Shown here: positions 8,893 through 17,978 of the stretch, in pieces | How positions within the stretch are numbered: the first letter of the stretch is position 1 | How the letters are laid out: each line of letters starts with the position of its first letter | NCBI RefSeq assembly: GCF_009765355.1 | Contig: NZ_VTHK01000005.1 | Location: forward strand, 186,001-250,000 | Reading direction: 5' to 3' | DNA length: 64,000 nucleotides | Source of the DNA: Amycolatopsis anabasis | Lineage (GTDB): Bacteria; Actinomycetota; Actinomycetes; Mycobacteriales; Pseudonocardiaceae | Made by a program: the position numbers and the translations under genes | Notes under the pieces: model-generated | Database searches by the model: none | The model's input: only the letters and a program-made list of their open reading frames with translations | What the model was told of the DNA's origin: nothing

Positions 8893-10283
8893 TGCAGCGA
8901 CTCAGCGGGCTCGACGCGAGCTTCCTCTACCTGGAGACCTCGTCGCAGCTGCTGCACGTCTGCGCGCTGGTCACCCTGGACGGCTCGACGATGCCGGGCG
9001 GCTACGCGTTCGACCGGTTCCAGGAGCGGCTCGCCGAGCGGGTGGCGCTGATTCCGGAATTCCGGCGCAAACTGTGCAAACCGCTGCTGAACTTCACCCA
9101 CCCCGGCTGGATCGAGGACGAGGAGTTCGACCTCGACCACCACGTGCACCGGATCGGCGTTCCCGCGCCGGGCGACCGCCACGAACTGGCCGAGCTGTGC
9201 GCCCACATCGCGGGCCAGCCGCTCGACCGGTCGCGGCCGCTGTGGGAGATGTACGTCATCGAGGGCCTGGCCGACGGTTCGATCGCGCTGATGGTGAAGA
9301 TGCACCACGCCGGCGTGGACGGGGTCAGCGGGGCGAACCTGGTCTCGCACCTCGCCGGGCTCGCCCCGGACGCGCCGCCGCCGCGACTCGAGGACCGGCG
9401 GAACACGACCGCGCCCAACCCGCTGGCCGAGCTGCGCGAGAGCGTGACCGCACTGGTCGGGCGCCCGGTCCAGGCCGCGAAGCTGCTGCCGGGGCTGGCC
9501 GCCATGGTGCCGCGCTGGCTCGGGCGCACGCTGCGCGGCAAGGGGATGCCCGTCCCGTTCACCGCGCCGCGGACCTCGCTCAACGGCACCATCACCGGCC
9601 ACCGCAGCGTGGCTTACGCCCAGGTCGACCTGGCCGACGTGAAGCGGATCAAGAACGCGTTCGGAGTGACCGTGAACGACGTGGTGCTCGCCTTGGTGGC
9701 GGGCGCGTTGCGCGAGTTCCTCGCCGAACGCGGCGAACTGCCCGCCGATCCGCTGGTCGCGACGGTTCCGGTGTCGGTGCACGAACGCACCGAACGGGCG
9801 GGCGGCAGCAACAAGGTCTCGGCGTTCTTCGCCTCCCTGCCGACGCATCTGGCCGATCCGGCGGCGCGGGTGTTCACCCTGGCCGAGAGCAACCGGGTCG
9901 CGAAGGCCCACCACCACTCCATCGACGCCGACATGCTGCAGGACTGGGCGCAGTTCGCCGCGCCGACCGTCTTCGGCCTCGCCGTGCGCGCCTACTCCGC
10001 GCTCCGGCTGGCCGAACGGCATCCGGTGGTGCACAACCTGGTGATCTCGAACGTGCCCGGCCCGCCGATGCCGCTGTACCTGCTCGGCGCGCGGATCACC
10101 GGGATGTACCCGCTGGGCCCGGTCTTCCACGGCGCGGGGCTCAACGCCACCGTGCTGTCCAACGCGGGCAAGGTCGACATCGGCCTCCTCGGCGCACGAG
10201 AACTCGTTCCAGATCTGTGGGGGCTCGCGGACGCCTTCCCGCAGGCTCTCCAGGAGCTTCTCGCGGCATCTCCGCGCGCCTGA
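8892..10283 (+). CDS. Wax ester synthase/diacylglycerol acyltransferase (WS/DGAT)
   Basis: 463 residues with the two-domain WS/DGAT architecture. The catalytic motif H-H-A-G-V-D-G is at residues 138-144, in the N-terminal condensation-like domain, and a DUF1298 domain forms the C-terminal half (N-L-V-I-S-N-V-P-G-P). The family transfers acyl groups from acyl-CoA to diacylglycerol or alcohols to make storage lipid. It is divergent from the LipC-like esterase with a very short intergenic region, an arrangement also found in Mycobacterium (Rv0220/Rv0221). The following gene is a KstR-controlled steroid operon, but its own promoter shows no KstR box. Confidence 0.88.
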   Translation: MQRLSGLDASFLYLETSSQLLHVCALVTLDGSTMPGGYAFDRFQERLAERVALIPEFRRKLCKPLLNFTHPGWIEDEEFDLDHHVHRIGVPAPGDRHELAELCAHIAGQPLDRSRPLWEMYVIEGLADGSIALMVKMHHAGVDGVSGANLVSHLAGLAPDAPPPRLEDRRNTTAPNPLAELRESVTALVGRPVQAAKLLPGLAAMVPRWLGRTLRGKGMPVPFTAPRTSLNGTITGHRSVAYAQVDLADVKRIKNAFGVTVNDVVLALVAGALREFLAERGELPADPLVATVPVSVHERTERAGGSNKVSAFFASLPTHLADPAARVFTLAESNRVAKAHHHSIDADMLQDWAQFAAPTVFGLAVRAYSALRLAERHPVVHNLVISNVPGPPMPLYLLGARITGMYPLGPVFHGAGLNATVLSNAGKVDIGLLGARELVPDLWGLADAFPQALQELLAASPRA

Positions 10284-10291
10284 GGCCAACC

Positions 10292-10325
10292 AACCCCGGG
10301 GTTGCCGGGAACCACCCGCGTGGTT
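10292..10325. terminator. Tandem hairpins after the WS/DGAT gene
   Basis: AACCCCGGGGTT (10292-10303) is a perfect palindrome. AACCACCCGCGTGGTT (10310-10325) forms a second hairpin. They lie between the WS/DGAT stop and the next KstR box, without a T-run, as is common in actinobacteria. Confidence 0.5.
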
Positions 10326-10330
10326 AAGAC

Positions 10331-10344
10331 TAGAACAGGTTTCA
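10331..10344 (+). promoter_or_regulatory. KstR box upstream of the fadE28 operon
   Basis: TAGAACAGGTTTCA is a perfect TnnAACnnGTTnnA match. It ends 21 bases before the fadE28 start, and a GAGGAG ribosome site lies between them. It places the side-chain operon under KstR. Confidence 0.82.
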
Positions 10345-10365
10345 GTCCTAACGCGAGGAGCGGGT

Positions 10366-11460
10366 GTGGACTTCACTCTCGACGAGCACCAGCGGGACCT
10401 GGCCGAGCTGGCCAGCGGCGTCCTGCACAACGAGGTCGACCACGAGCGCGCGAACACCGCGCCCGGTTACGACGAGCGTGCTTGGCAAGCGCTGGCCAAG
10501 ACCGGGCTGCTCGCGCTCGCGCTGCCGGCCGAACTGGGCGGGGACGGGCTGGGGATCGCCGAGGTCGCGGTCGTGCTCACCGAGGCAGGCCGGTGCGCCG
10601 CGCCGGTGCCCGCGCTGGCGACCCTCGCGCTCGGGGTGTTGCCGGTCAACCACCTGGGCAGCCCGGACCAGCGGGCCGAGCTGCTGCCGGAGGTCGCCGC
10701 GGGTGAGTCCCTGCTCACCGCCGCGGTGCACGAGCCGTCCACCCCGTTCCCGGCGCGGCCGCGGACCCGGGCCGTCGCGTCCGGCGGGGCGTGGCGGCTG
10801 ACCGGCACCAAGACCGCCGTGCCCTACGCGGCCGCGGCGACCCGCATCCTGGTCCCGGCCTCCCTGCCCGGCGGCACCGGGATCTTCCTGGTCGACCCGG
10901 CGGCCGACGGTGTCACGCTCACCCCGTCCCGGGGCTCGGCGGGCGCACCGGAAGCCACCGTGGGCCTCGAGGGGGTCGCGGTCGCCGAGCAGGACCTGCT
11001 CGCCGAACGGGCGCCGGGCGAATCGATCGCCGTCCTGCACCGGTACGCGCTCGCGGGGGCGGCCGCCCTCGGCGACGGCGTGCTCGCCGGCGCGCTCAAG
11101 CTCACCACCGAGCACGTCGGGAGCCGCAAGCAGTTCGGCAAACCGCTGGCCACGTTCCAGGCGGTGGCGCAGGAAATCGCGGAGGTCTACATCGCCGCGC
11201 GCACGGTGCGGCTCGCCGCGCTGTCCGCCGCGTGGCGGCTCTCGGCGGGCCTGGACGCCGACGCCGATCTCGACATCGCCGCGTACTGGCTGGCCGAAGA
11301 GGCGCCGCGCGCGCTCGCCACCTGCCACCACCTGCACGGCGGGCTCGGCGTGGACATCACGTATCCGCTGCACCGGTACTACGCGCTGACCAAGGACCTC
11401 GCCCGGTTCCTCGGCGGCGCGGCGCACCGGCTGGGCAAGCTCGGCGAACGGGTGGGATGA
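10366..11460 (+). CDS. fadE28: FadE28/ChsE1-type acyl-CoA dehydrogenase subunit
   Basis: A 364-residue acyl-CoA dehydrogenase-fold protein. It is the first gene of five that follow the mycobacterial igr order fadE28-fadE29-chsH2-chsH1-ltp2. Family members form an alpha2beta2 heterotetramer with FadE29 that dehydrogenates the three-carbon steroid side-chain CoA thioester (3-oxo-4-pregnene-20-carboxyl-CoA type). Visible family segments include S-R-K-Q-F-G-K-P-L-A-T-F-Q-A-V (about 250-264) and H-G-G-L-G-V-D-I-T-Y-P-L near the end. GTG start with GAGGAG upstream. Mycobacterial igr has cyp125 before fadE28; here that gene is absent. Confidence 0.88.
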   Translation: MDFTLDEHQRDLAELASGVLHNEVDHERANTAPGYDERAWQALAKTGLLALALPAELGGDGLGIAEVAVVLTEAGRCAAPVPALATLALGVLPVNHLGSPDQRAELLPEVAAGESLLTAAVHEPSTPFPARPRTRAVASGGAWRLTGTKTAVPYAAAATRILVPASLPGGTGIFLVDPAADGVTLTPSRGSAGAPEATVGLEGVAVAEQDLLAERAPGESIAVLHRYALAGAAALGDGVLAGALKLTTEHVGSRKQFGKPLATFQAVAQEIAEVYIAARTVRLAALSAAWRLSAGLDADADLDIAAYWLAEEAPRALATCHHLHGGLGVDITYPLHRYYALTKDLARFLGGAAHRLGKLGERVG

Positions 11461-12635
11461 GCATGCATCTGGAACTGACCGCGCGGCAACGGGAACTGCG
11501 CGCCGAACTGCGCCGGTACTTCGCGGGCCTGATCTCGCCGGAGGAGCGCGTGGAACTGCTGCGCGAGCGGCACGGCGAGACCTACCGGGCCATCGTGCGC
11601 CGGATGGGCGCCGACGGCTGGCTCGGCGTGGGCTGGCCCGCCGAGTACGGCGGCCGCGGCTTCGGCGAGATCGAGCAGCACATCTTCGTCGACGAGGCGG
11701 CGCGGGCCGACGTCCAGTTGCCCTCGGTGACCCTGCAGACCGTCGGCCCGACCCTGCAGGCGTTCGGCACCGAGGCGCAGAAGGCGCGGTTCCTGCCGAA
11801 GATCCTTTCCGGCGAGGTGCATTTCGCGATCGGCTACAGCGAACCGGACGCCGGCACCGATCTGGCGTCGCTGCGCACCTCCGCGGTGCGCGACGGCGAC
11901 GAGTACGTGGTGAACGGGCAGAAGATCTTCACCACCGGCGGCCACGACGCCGACTACATCTGGCTCGCCGTGCGCACCGACCCCGAGGCGCCGAAGCACC
12001 GGGGCATCTCGATCCTGATCGTGGACACCAGCGATCCCGGCTACTCGTGGACGCCGATCATCACCTGCGACGGCGCGCACCACGTCAACGCCACCTACTA
12101 CTCGGACGTGCGGGTGCCTGCGGATCTGCTGGTGGGCGAGGAGAACCGGGGCTGGAAGCTGATCACCACCCAGCTCAACCACGAACGCGTCATGCTCGGC
12201 CCGGCCGGGCGGATCGGCGGCCTGTACGACCGGGTCCGCGAATGGGCGGCCACCCGGAAGGCCCCCGACGGCACCGCCCTGCTGGACCTGCCCGACGTGC
12301 GCGCCGCGCTCGCCGAAACCCTGGCCACCGTGCGGATCAACGAGCTGCTCAACTGGCAGGTCGCCGCGTCCGCGTCGAACTCGCCGGTCGAGGTCGCGGA
12401 CGCGTCGGCGACCAAGGTCTTCGGCTCGGAACGGATCCAGCGGATCGGCCGGTTGCTGGAGGAGATCGTGGCCCGGCACGGCGACCTGGCGGATCCGGAG
12501 ACGGCCGAACTCACCGAATGGCTGGACGTGCTGGCGAAACGAAATCTCGTGCTCACCTTCGGCGGCGGGGTCAACGAGATCCAGCGCGAACTGATCGCCA
12601 CCGCGGGCCTGGGACTGCCGAGGGTGCCTCGATGA
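11457..12635 (+). CDS. fadE29: FadE29/ChsE2-type acyl-CoA dehydrogenase subunit
   Basis: A 392-residue acyl-CoA dehydrogenase that overlaps fadE28 by an ATGA, implying coupled translation and stoichiometric subunits. It carries the flavin motif G-Y-S-E-P-D-A-G-T-D-L-A-S-L and the strongly FadE29-like F-T-T-G-G-H-D-A-D-Y-I-W, plus G-G-G-V-N-E-I-Q-R near the C terminus. It is expected to form the active dehydrogenase with the preceding FadE28 subunit, introducing the 17(20) double bond of the side chain. ATG at 11463 is an alternative start. Confidence 0.9.
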   Translation: MSMHLELTARQRELRAELRRYFAGLISPEERVELLRERHGETYRAIVRRMGADGWLGVGWPAEYGGRGFGEIEQHIFVDEAARADVQLPSVTLQTVGPTLQAFGTEAQKARFLPKILSGEVHFAIGYSEPDAGTDLASLRTSAVRDGDEYVVNGQKIFTTGGHDADYIWLAVRTDPEAPKHRGISILIVDTSDPGYSWTPIITCDGAHHVNATYYSDVRVPADLLVGEENRGWKLITTQLNHERVMLGPAGRIGGLYDRVREWAATRKAPDGTALLDLPDVRAALAETLATVRINELLNWQVAASASNSPVEVADASATKVFGSERIQRIGRLLEEIVARHGDLADPETAELTEWLDVLAKRNLVLTFGGGVNEIQRELIATAGLGLPRVPR

Positions 12636-13630
12636 ACACCGCCGACGTACTCACTACCGCGGAGGCGGCAATCAACACAGTCACCGAAGCGGCCGAACGC
12701 ATTGCCGCACAAGGAAAATCCTCGCCGCGCCCGGGCCGGGACCCGGTCAACCAGGCGATGGTGAACAACTGGGTGGAAGCCCTCGGCGACGCGAACCCGG
12801 TGTACACCGATCCGGAGTTCGCCGCGCAGTCGGTGCACGGCGGTCTGGTCGCCCCGCCCGCGATGGCGCAGGTGTGGACGATGAACGGGCTGCACGGGTA
12901 CCGCGCGGCCGACGACCCGCTCGGCGCCATGATGACCATTTTGGACGAACAGGGCTTCACCTCGGTGGTGGCCACCAACTCCGAGCAGACCTACCACCGC
13001 TACCTCCGCCACGGCGAGCACGTGTCGGGGTCGATCGAGCTGGAGAGCGTGGTCGGACCCAAGCGCACCGCGCTGGGCGAGGGCTGGTTCGTGACCACCC
13101 GCACCACCTGGTACGTCGGCGACGAGGTGGTGGCCGAGATGCTGTTCCGGGTGCTCAAGTTCCGGCCCCCGGGCGCCGAGCCGGAACCCGCACCGGAAAC
13201 CGGCGACTCGAAGATCATCGAGGCCGGGGAGCGGGCCGCCGGGGTGCTGCGGCCGGTGATCAGCCGGGACACCGAGTTCTTCTGGGCGGGCACCCGCGCC
13301 GGGGAGCTGCGCATCCAGCGCTGGGGCGACACCCTGCGGCATCCGCCCGGCCCGATGCCCCCGGACGGCGATCTCGGCGCCACCCCGGACTACGTGGTGG
13401 CCAGCGGCCGCGGCACGGTCTACAGCTACGTCGTGCACCACCACCCGAAGGTGCCGGGCAAGCAACTGCCGTTCGTGATCGCCCTGGTCGAACTGGAGGA
13501 GGGCGTGCGCGTGCTCGGCGAACTGGTCGACGCGGGGCCGGACGCCGTGCGTGTCGGGCTGCCGGTCGAGGCGGTCTTCCTGCGCGTCGACGACGAACTG
13601 ACCCTACCGGCCTGGAGGGCCCTGCCATGA
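12632..13630 (+). CDS. chsH2: ChsH2-type hydratase subunit (MaoC + DUF35)
   Basis: 332 residues. An N-terminal MaoC-like hotdog domain (about 35-180) is followed by a C-terminal DUF35 OB-fold (about 195-332) that has no CxxC zinc ribbon, as in mycobacterial ChsH2. In the known system ChsH1-ChsH2 hydrates the side-chain enoyl-CoA, and the DUF35 domain of ChsH2 docks the aldolase Ltp2. Start and stop overlap both neighbours by four bases. The catalytic residues are expected in ChsH1, not here. Confidence 0.9.
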   Translation: MNTADVLTTAEAAINTVTEAAERIAAQGKSSPRPGRDPVNQAMVNNWVEALGDANPVYTDPEFAAQSVHGGLVAPPAMAQVWTMNGLHGYRAADDPLGAMMTILDEQGFTSVVATNSEQTYHRYLRHGEHVSGSIELESVVGPKRTALGEGWFVTTRTTWYVGDEVVAEMLFRVLKFRPPGAEPEPAPETGDSKIIEAGERAAGVLRPVISRDTEFFWAGTRAGELRIQRWGDTLRHPPGPMPPDGDLGATPDYVVASGRGTVYSYVVHHHPKVPGKQLPFVIALVELEEGVRVLGELVDAGPDAVRVGLPVEAVFLRVDDELTLPAWRALP

Positions 13631-14055
13631 CACGTTCGCCAAGGACATTGCGTGCGGCCGACGTCGTGGTCGGCACCGAACTCCCGCCGCTGACCATCGA
13701 GGCGACCCCGACCTTCGTGGTGAGCACCGCCCTGGCCACCCGGGACTTCCAGGACGTCCACCACGACCGGGACTCGGCGGTGGCCCGGGGTTCGAAGGAC
13801 ATCTTCCTCAACATCCTCACCGACACCGGGCTGGTCCAGCGGTACGTGACCGACTGGGCGGGCCCGGAAGCCCTGGTCCGCTCGGTCAAGATCCGGCTCG
13901 GGGTCCCGTGCTACGCCTACGACACGCTGACCCTGTCCGGCCGGGTGACCGAGAAGACCGGCGCCGAGCTGGTGGTCGCGATCTCCGGCCGGGACAGCCT
14001 CGGCGAGCACGTCACCGGGACGGTCGGCGTCACGTTGCCGGAGGAGCGAGCATGA
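13627..14055 (+). CDS. chsH1: ChsH1-type MaoC hydratase subunit
   Basis: A 142-residue single hotdog protein. The hydratase pair is Asp40 and His45 in D-F-Q-D-V-H-H, equivalent to the D...H pair of characterised ChsH1. It completes the heteromeric hydratase with ChsH2, adding water to the 17(20)-enoyl steroid CoA. The ATG overlaps the chsH2 stop, and its own stop overlaps the ltp2 start, so the three products are translationally coupled. Confidence 0.9.
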   Translation: MTRSPRTLRAADVVVGTELPPLTIEATPTFVVSTALATRDFQDVHHDRDSAVARGSKDIFLNILTDTGLVQRYVTDWAGPEALVRSVKIRLGVPCYAYDTLTLSGRVTEKTGAELVVAISGRDSLGEHVTGTVGVTLPEERA

Positions 14056-15224
14056 GTCTCAGCGGAAAGGCGGCGATCGCCGGGATCGGCGCCACCGAGT
14101 TCTCCAAGGACTCCGGGCGCAGCGAGTTGCGGCTGGCTGCCGAGGCCGTGCTGGCCGCGCTCGGCGACGCCGGGCTGCGACCGTCCGATGTGGACGGACT
14201 GGTGTCGTTCACCATGGACGGCAACAGCGAGATCGCGGTGGCCCGCGAACTCGGCATCGGCGAGCTGACCTTCTTCAGCCGCATCCACTACGGCGGCGGA
14301 GCGGCCGCCGCGACCGTGCAGCAGGCGGCCCTGGCCGTGGCGGCCGGGGTCGCCGACGTGGTGGTGGCCTACCGGGCGTTCAACGAGCGTTCCGGGCACC
14401 GGTTCGGGCAGGTCTCCGCCGCGGCCGCGCAGCAGGTGAACTCCTCGGGGGTGGACAACAGCTTCCACTACCCGATGGGCCTGGCCACGCCCGCCGCGAC
14501 GGTCGCCCTGTCCGCCCGCCGGTACATGCACGAATACGGCGCCACCAGCGCGGACTTCGGCCGGGTCGCGGTGGTCGACCGCGCGCACGCGGCCACCAAC
14601 CCGAACGCGTGGTTCCACGGGAAGCCGATCACGCTGGAGGACCACCAGGCGTCCCGCTGGGTCGCCGAGCCCCTGCACCTGCTCGACTGCTGCCAGGAGA
14701 GCGACGGCGGCGTGGCCCTGGTGATCACCAGCGTGGAGCGCGCCCGCACGCTGCCGCGGCCACCGGTCGTCATCGCGGCCGCCGCGCAGGGCAGCGGCAC
14801 CGACCAGTACGTGATGACCAGCTACTACCGCGACGACCTCGCCGCGCTGCCCGAAATGGGCGTGGTGGGCCGGCAGCTCTGGGCGCAGTCCGGTATCGGA
14901 CCGTCCGATGTGGATGTGGCCGTGCTCTACGACCACTTCACCCCGTACGTGCTGATGCAGCTGGAGGAACTGGGCTTCTGCGGCCGGGGCGAGGCCAAGG
15001 ACTTCATCGCGGGCGACACCTTGGAACTCGGCGGCGCGCTCCCGCTCAACCCGCACGGCGGGCAGCTCGGCGAGGCCTACATCCACGGCATGAACGGCAT
15101 CGCCGAAGGGGTGCGCCAGATCCGGGGGACCGCGGTCAACCAGGTCGCGGATGTCAAGCACGTTCTGGTCACGGCGGGTACCGGCGTCCCGACCAGTGGT
15201 CTGGTCCTCGCGCGCTCTTCGTGA
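14052..15224 (+). CDS. ltp2: Ltp2-type steroid side-chain retro-aldolase (thiolase fold)
   Basis: 390 residues of SCP2-thiolase fold. The segment R-I-H-Y-G-G-G-A-A-A-A occupies the place where true thiolases carry a nucleophilic cysteine, which is absent; this is typical of Ltp2-type aldolases. The known reaction cleaves 17-hydroxy-3-oxo-4-pregnene-20-carboxyl-CoA to androstenedione and propionyl-CoA, in complex with ChsH1-ChsH2. It is the last gene of the operon. The C-terminal region keeps N-P-H-G-G-Q-L-G-E-A-Y-I-H-G. Confidence 0.9.
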   Translation: MSLSGKAAIAGIGATEFSKDSGRSELRLAAEAVLAALGDAGLRPSDVDGLVSFTMDGNSEIAVARELGIGELTFFSRIHYGGGAAAATVQQAALAVAAGVADVVVAYRAFNERSGHRFGQVSAAAAQQVNSSGVDNSFHYPMGLATPAATVALSARRYMHEYGATSADFGRVAVVDRAHAATNPNAWFHGKPITLEDHQASRWVAEPLHLLDCCQESDGGVALVITSVERARTLPRPPVVIAAAAQGSGTDQYVMTSYYRDDLAALPEMGVVGRQLWAQSGIGPSDVDVAVLYDHFTPYVLMQLEELGFCGRGEAKDFIAGDTLELGGALPLNPHGGQLGEAYIHGMNGIAEGVRQIRGTAVNQVADVKHVLVTAGTGVPTSGLVLARSS

Positions 15225-15477
15225 CCCGGATGGCCGCCTCGCGGTACTGTGACTGGCAGTGACACATCTGACGCGTGAGTCACCTGCCTGCGGGCTAGGC
15301 CATCTGGCCGACGCCTGTCAGGGTGTGGGGGAAGTCCAGCGACGCGGAGCGAGGCGCATCATGGCAAGCCGGGACCGACTGGAACAGAGAGCCACCTTCT
15401 GCGGACAGGGCACCTGCGGTTGCCGGGAGCTCAAGTCGTTCGTCATCCCCGCGTCTTAGGGACTTCGGCGCAGATCC

Positions 15478-16053
15478 ATGCATGGCCCGGTAGTCGTCGC
15501 GTGGGTGCTCACCGCGGTCTTCCTGCTGATCACGTTCCCCTGCGTGCACCGGCTGGTCTCGCTCGACTACGGCCGCCTCGGCGCCGAGGTGCGCCACGGC
15601 GATCTCGCCGAGCTGATGTTCGTCCTCGGTATGGTCGCGATGTTCTCGCCGGTCGGCGGCCCGATTCCGGTGGCCGGCTGGCAGGTGGTGTTCGGCGGCG
15701 CCGCGGTGTGGTTCGCGGTGTCCTGGTGGCGCTCGCGCCGCGCCGGACGCGGTCACGAACTCAGCGCGCATCACGCGGTTTCGGCCGTGGTGATGCTGTA
15801 CATGGTCACCGCCATGCCGCACGACACCGCGACGCACGGCCCCTGGCTGAACATGTCCACTATGGACGGTTCGGCGTGGCCGCCCGTCGCGGTGCTGGGC
15901 GCGGTGTATTTCTTCGTCGACGCCGCCCGATCCGGGCTGCGCGCGATCAGGCCCGGCGACCCCGGGCCGCGGGAGCCGGGACTGCTGCCCCGGACGGCCT
16001 CCCGCAGCATCATGGGACTGGGCATGGGATACATGCTGCTCGTCGCCTTGTGA
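15478..16053 (+). CDS. DUF5134 integral membrane protein
   Basis: 191 residues with about five hydrophobic segments separated by short charged loops. The pattern matches the actinobacterial DUF5134 family, whose function is unknown. His- and Met-rich stretches occur in or near membrane helices (M-F-V-L-G-M-V-A-M-F, H-H-A-V-S, M-V-T-A-M-P-H-D). Similar residues bind copper in other proteins, but metal binding is only a guess. It lies 16 bases before the aspartase-like gene, with a ribosome site between, so the two are probably cotranscribed. Confidence 0.75.
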   Translation: MHGPVVVAWVLTAVFLLITFPCVHRLVSLDYGRLGAEVRHGDLAELMFVLGMVAMFSPVGGPIPVAGWQVVFGGAAVWFAVSWWRSRRAGRGHELSAHHAVSAVVMLYMVTAMPHDTATHGPWLNMSTMDGSAWPPVAVLGAVYFFVDAARSGLRAIRPGDPGPREPGLLPRTASRSIMGLGMGYMLLVAL

Positions 16054-16069
16054 GAGAAGGGAGATCGGG

Positions 16070-17977
16070 ATGACCGGCAGGTTCCGGACCGAGGAGGACT
16101 CCCTCGGCAGGGTTCTGATCCCCAGCGACGTCTACTACGGCGTGAAGACCGAGCGCGCCCGGCAGAACTTCGCGGTCTCCGGCCAGACGCTCGGTGATCA
16201 GCCCACCTTCGTCGCGGCGATCGCGCAGGTGAAGAAGGCCGCCGCACTCGCGAACCTGGATGTCGGGGTGCTGCGCGAACCGGTGGCGGACGCCATCTGC
16301 CAGGCCGCGGACGAGGTGATCTCCGGGTTGCTCGGGCGCGAGCAGTTCCCGGTCGACGTGCTCAGCGCGGGCGGCGGCGTCTCGCCGAACGTGAACGTCA
16401 ACGAGGTGCTCGCGAACCGGGCCAACGAACTGATCTCCGGCCGCCGCGGTTACGAGTTCGTGCACCCGATGAACCACGTGAACGCGGGACAGTCCACTGC
16501 GGACTGCATTGCCACCGCGGTGAACATCGCGCTGCACCAGGACATCCTGCGGCTCGTCGACGCGGTGCGCTATCTCGCCGAGGTGCTGGAGCAGAAGAGC
16601 GCGGAGCACCGGGAGTCCGTCAAGCTTTCGCACAGCTACCTGCAGGGCGCCGTGCCGGTGACCTTCGGCCAGGCGTTCGGCGCCTACCTCGCGGTGGCCC
16701 GGCGCGGGATCGACCGGCTCACCGACGCGGCCGACTCCTGCCTGGACGTGCCGATGGGAGGTTCGGTGGCGGGCACCGGTTTCGGGGTCGGCGCGGGCTA
16801 TCTCGAACGCATCTACCCCCGGCTGCGCGAGACGACCGGACTGCCGCTGCGGCGGCATCCGAACTTCTTCGACGCCTTCCAGAACGGCGACGTCTTCCAG
16901 TACATCTCCGCGATCTTCAAGGCCCTGGCCAGCGGGCTGGTCAAGGTCGCGAAGGATCTGCGCATCATGGCCACCGGGAACCACGTCGGCAACGGCGAGA
17001 TCCGGCTGCCCGCGGTGCAGGCCGGATCGCCGTTCGCGCCGGGGGAGGTGAGCCCGGTGATGGCCGATCTGGTGGTGCAGGTCGGTTTCCAGGTGTGCGG
17101 GAACGACGCGGCGGTCACCATGGCCGTGGAGGGCGCCGAACTGGACTACAACGCGTGGAACGCGGTGATAGCCAAAAACCTGTTCGATTCGGCCGGGCTG
17201 CTCACCAACGCGATGCCGTTGTTCGCCGACCGCTGCCTGCGCGGGCTCGAGGTCGACGTGGAGCAGACCCGGCATACCGCCGAAGCTTCCCTGGGACTGT
17301 CCGCGATCGTGAGCGGGGTGTACGGCAACGACGCCGGTGCGCGGGTGGCGCAGCACGCGGCGCAGCACGGGATGTCGATCAAGGACGCCGTGGTGGAACT
17401 GGGCATCGCACCGCGGGACACCGCGGAACGGCTGCTCGATCCGGTGATGCTGGCCGATCCGGAGCGCAGTTCGGCGTTGCTGGACACCATGGTCGGCGAG
17501 CACCGCGCCAGCACGGCCGAACTGGTGCGGAGGCTGCCGTCCGAGGTCCGGCTGGCCATCTTTCAGGCTACGGTCGCGGTGGCCCGGGCCGATGCGGTGA
17601 TCTGCCGGCAGGAGGAGCAGGCGCTGTCCGTGGTCGCCGACGCGCTCGGCCTGTCCGGGACTCCGCTGCCGCCGGTGGGCCGGTTGCCCGCGGACCTCAG
17701 CCGGCTCGACCGGTCCGACCGGGAGCTGGTGTACGCCTGCGCCGCCTGGCTGGCCGGGGCGGATTCGGTCACCGACGAGGCCGAGGCCGAGCTGCTCGCC
17801 GAGTTCGCGGAGATCCTGGGCCTCGCCGAGGACGTCGCGGAGGCGCTGCACGCGAAGGTGGACGCGCTGCGTGCCGAGTACCGCCAGTACGTGCCGCGCA
17901 CCGAACAGCTGCCGTGGTGGGAGGAGTTCGGCGAGCTGCTCCGCCGCCTGCACGACCACGCCGTGCAGCCCGGCTGA
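16070..17977 (+). CDS. Aspartase/fumarase-fold protein fused to a TerB domain
   Basis: 635 residues. Residues 1-460 follow the aspartate ammonia-lyase/class II fumarase fold. Residues about 482-610 are a helical TerB-like domain. The active site is not canonical: G-Q-S-T-A-D (140-145) has Ala where the substrate-binding Asn of S-x-S-x-N-D is expected. H-S-Y-L-Q (188-192) replaces T-H-L-Q. The signature loop reads G-S-P-F-A-P-G-E-V-S-P-V (319-330) against GSSxMPxKxNPV, so Lys is Glu and Asn is Ser. Ordinary aspartase or fumarase activity is doubtful. A good ribosome site precedes ATG. The neighbour is DUF5134. Confidence 0.8.
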   Translation: MTGRFRTEEDSLGRVLIPSDVYYGVKTERARQNFAVSGQTLGDQPTFVAAIAQVKKAAALANLDVGVLREPVADAICQAADEVISGLLGREQFPVDVLSAGGGVSPNVNVNEVLANRANELISGRRGYEFVHPMNHVNAGQSTADCIATAVNIALHQDILRLVDAVRYLAEVLEQKSAEHRESVKLSHSYLQGAVPVTFGQAFGAYLAVARRGIDRLTDAADSCLDVPMGGSVAGTGFGVGAGYLERIYPRLRETTGLPLRRHPNFFDAFQNGDVFQYISAIFKALASGLVKVAKDLRIMATGNHVGNGEIRLPAVQAGSPFAPGEVSPVMADLVVQVGFQVCGNDAAVTMAVEGAELDYNAWNAVIAKNLFDSAGLLTNAMPLFADRCLRGLEVDVEQTRHTAEASLGLSAIVSGVYGNDAGARVAQHAAQHGMSIKDAVVELGIAPRDTAERLLDPVMLADPERSSALLDTMVGEHRASTAELVRRLPSEVRLAIFQATVAVARADAVICRQEEQALSVVADALGLSGTPLPPVGRLPADLSRLDRSDRELVYACAAWLAGADSVTDEAEAELLAEFAEILGLAEDVAEALHAKVDALRAEYRQYVPRTEQLPWWEEFGELLRRLHDHAVQPG

Positions 17978-17978
17978 G

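Noticed and set aside
15259-15459. A 66-codon frame with a Cys-rich end (or a 32-codon version from ATG 15361) in the gap after ltp2
   Set aside because: No convincing ribosome site, no recognised family, and the stretch partly resembles the dispersed repeat family 2. Nothing else supports a gene in 15225-15477.
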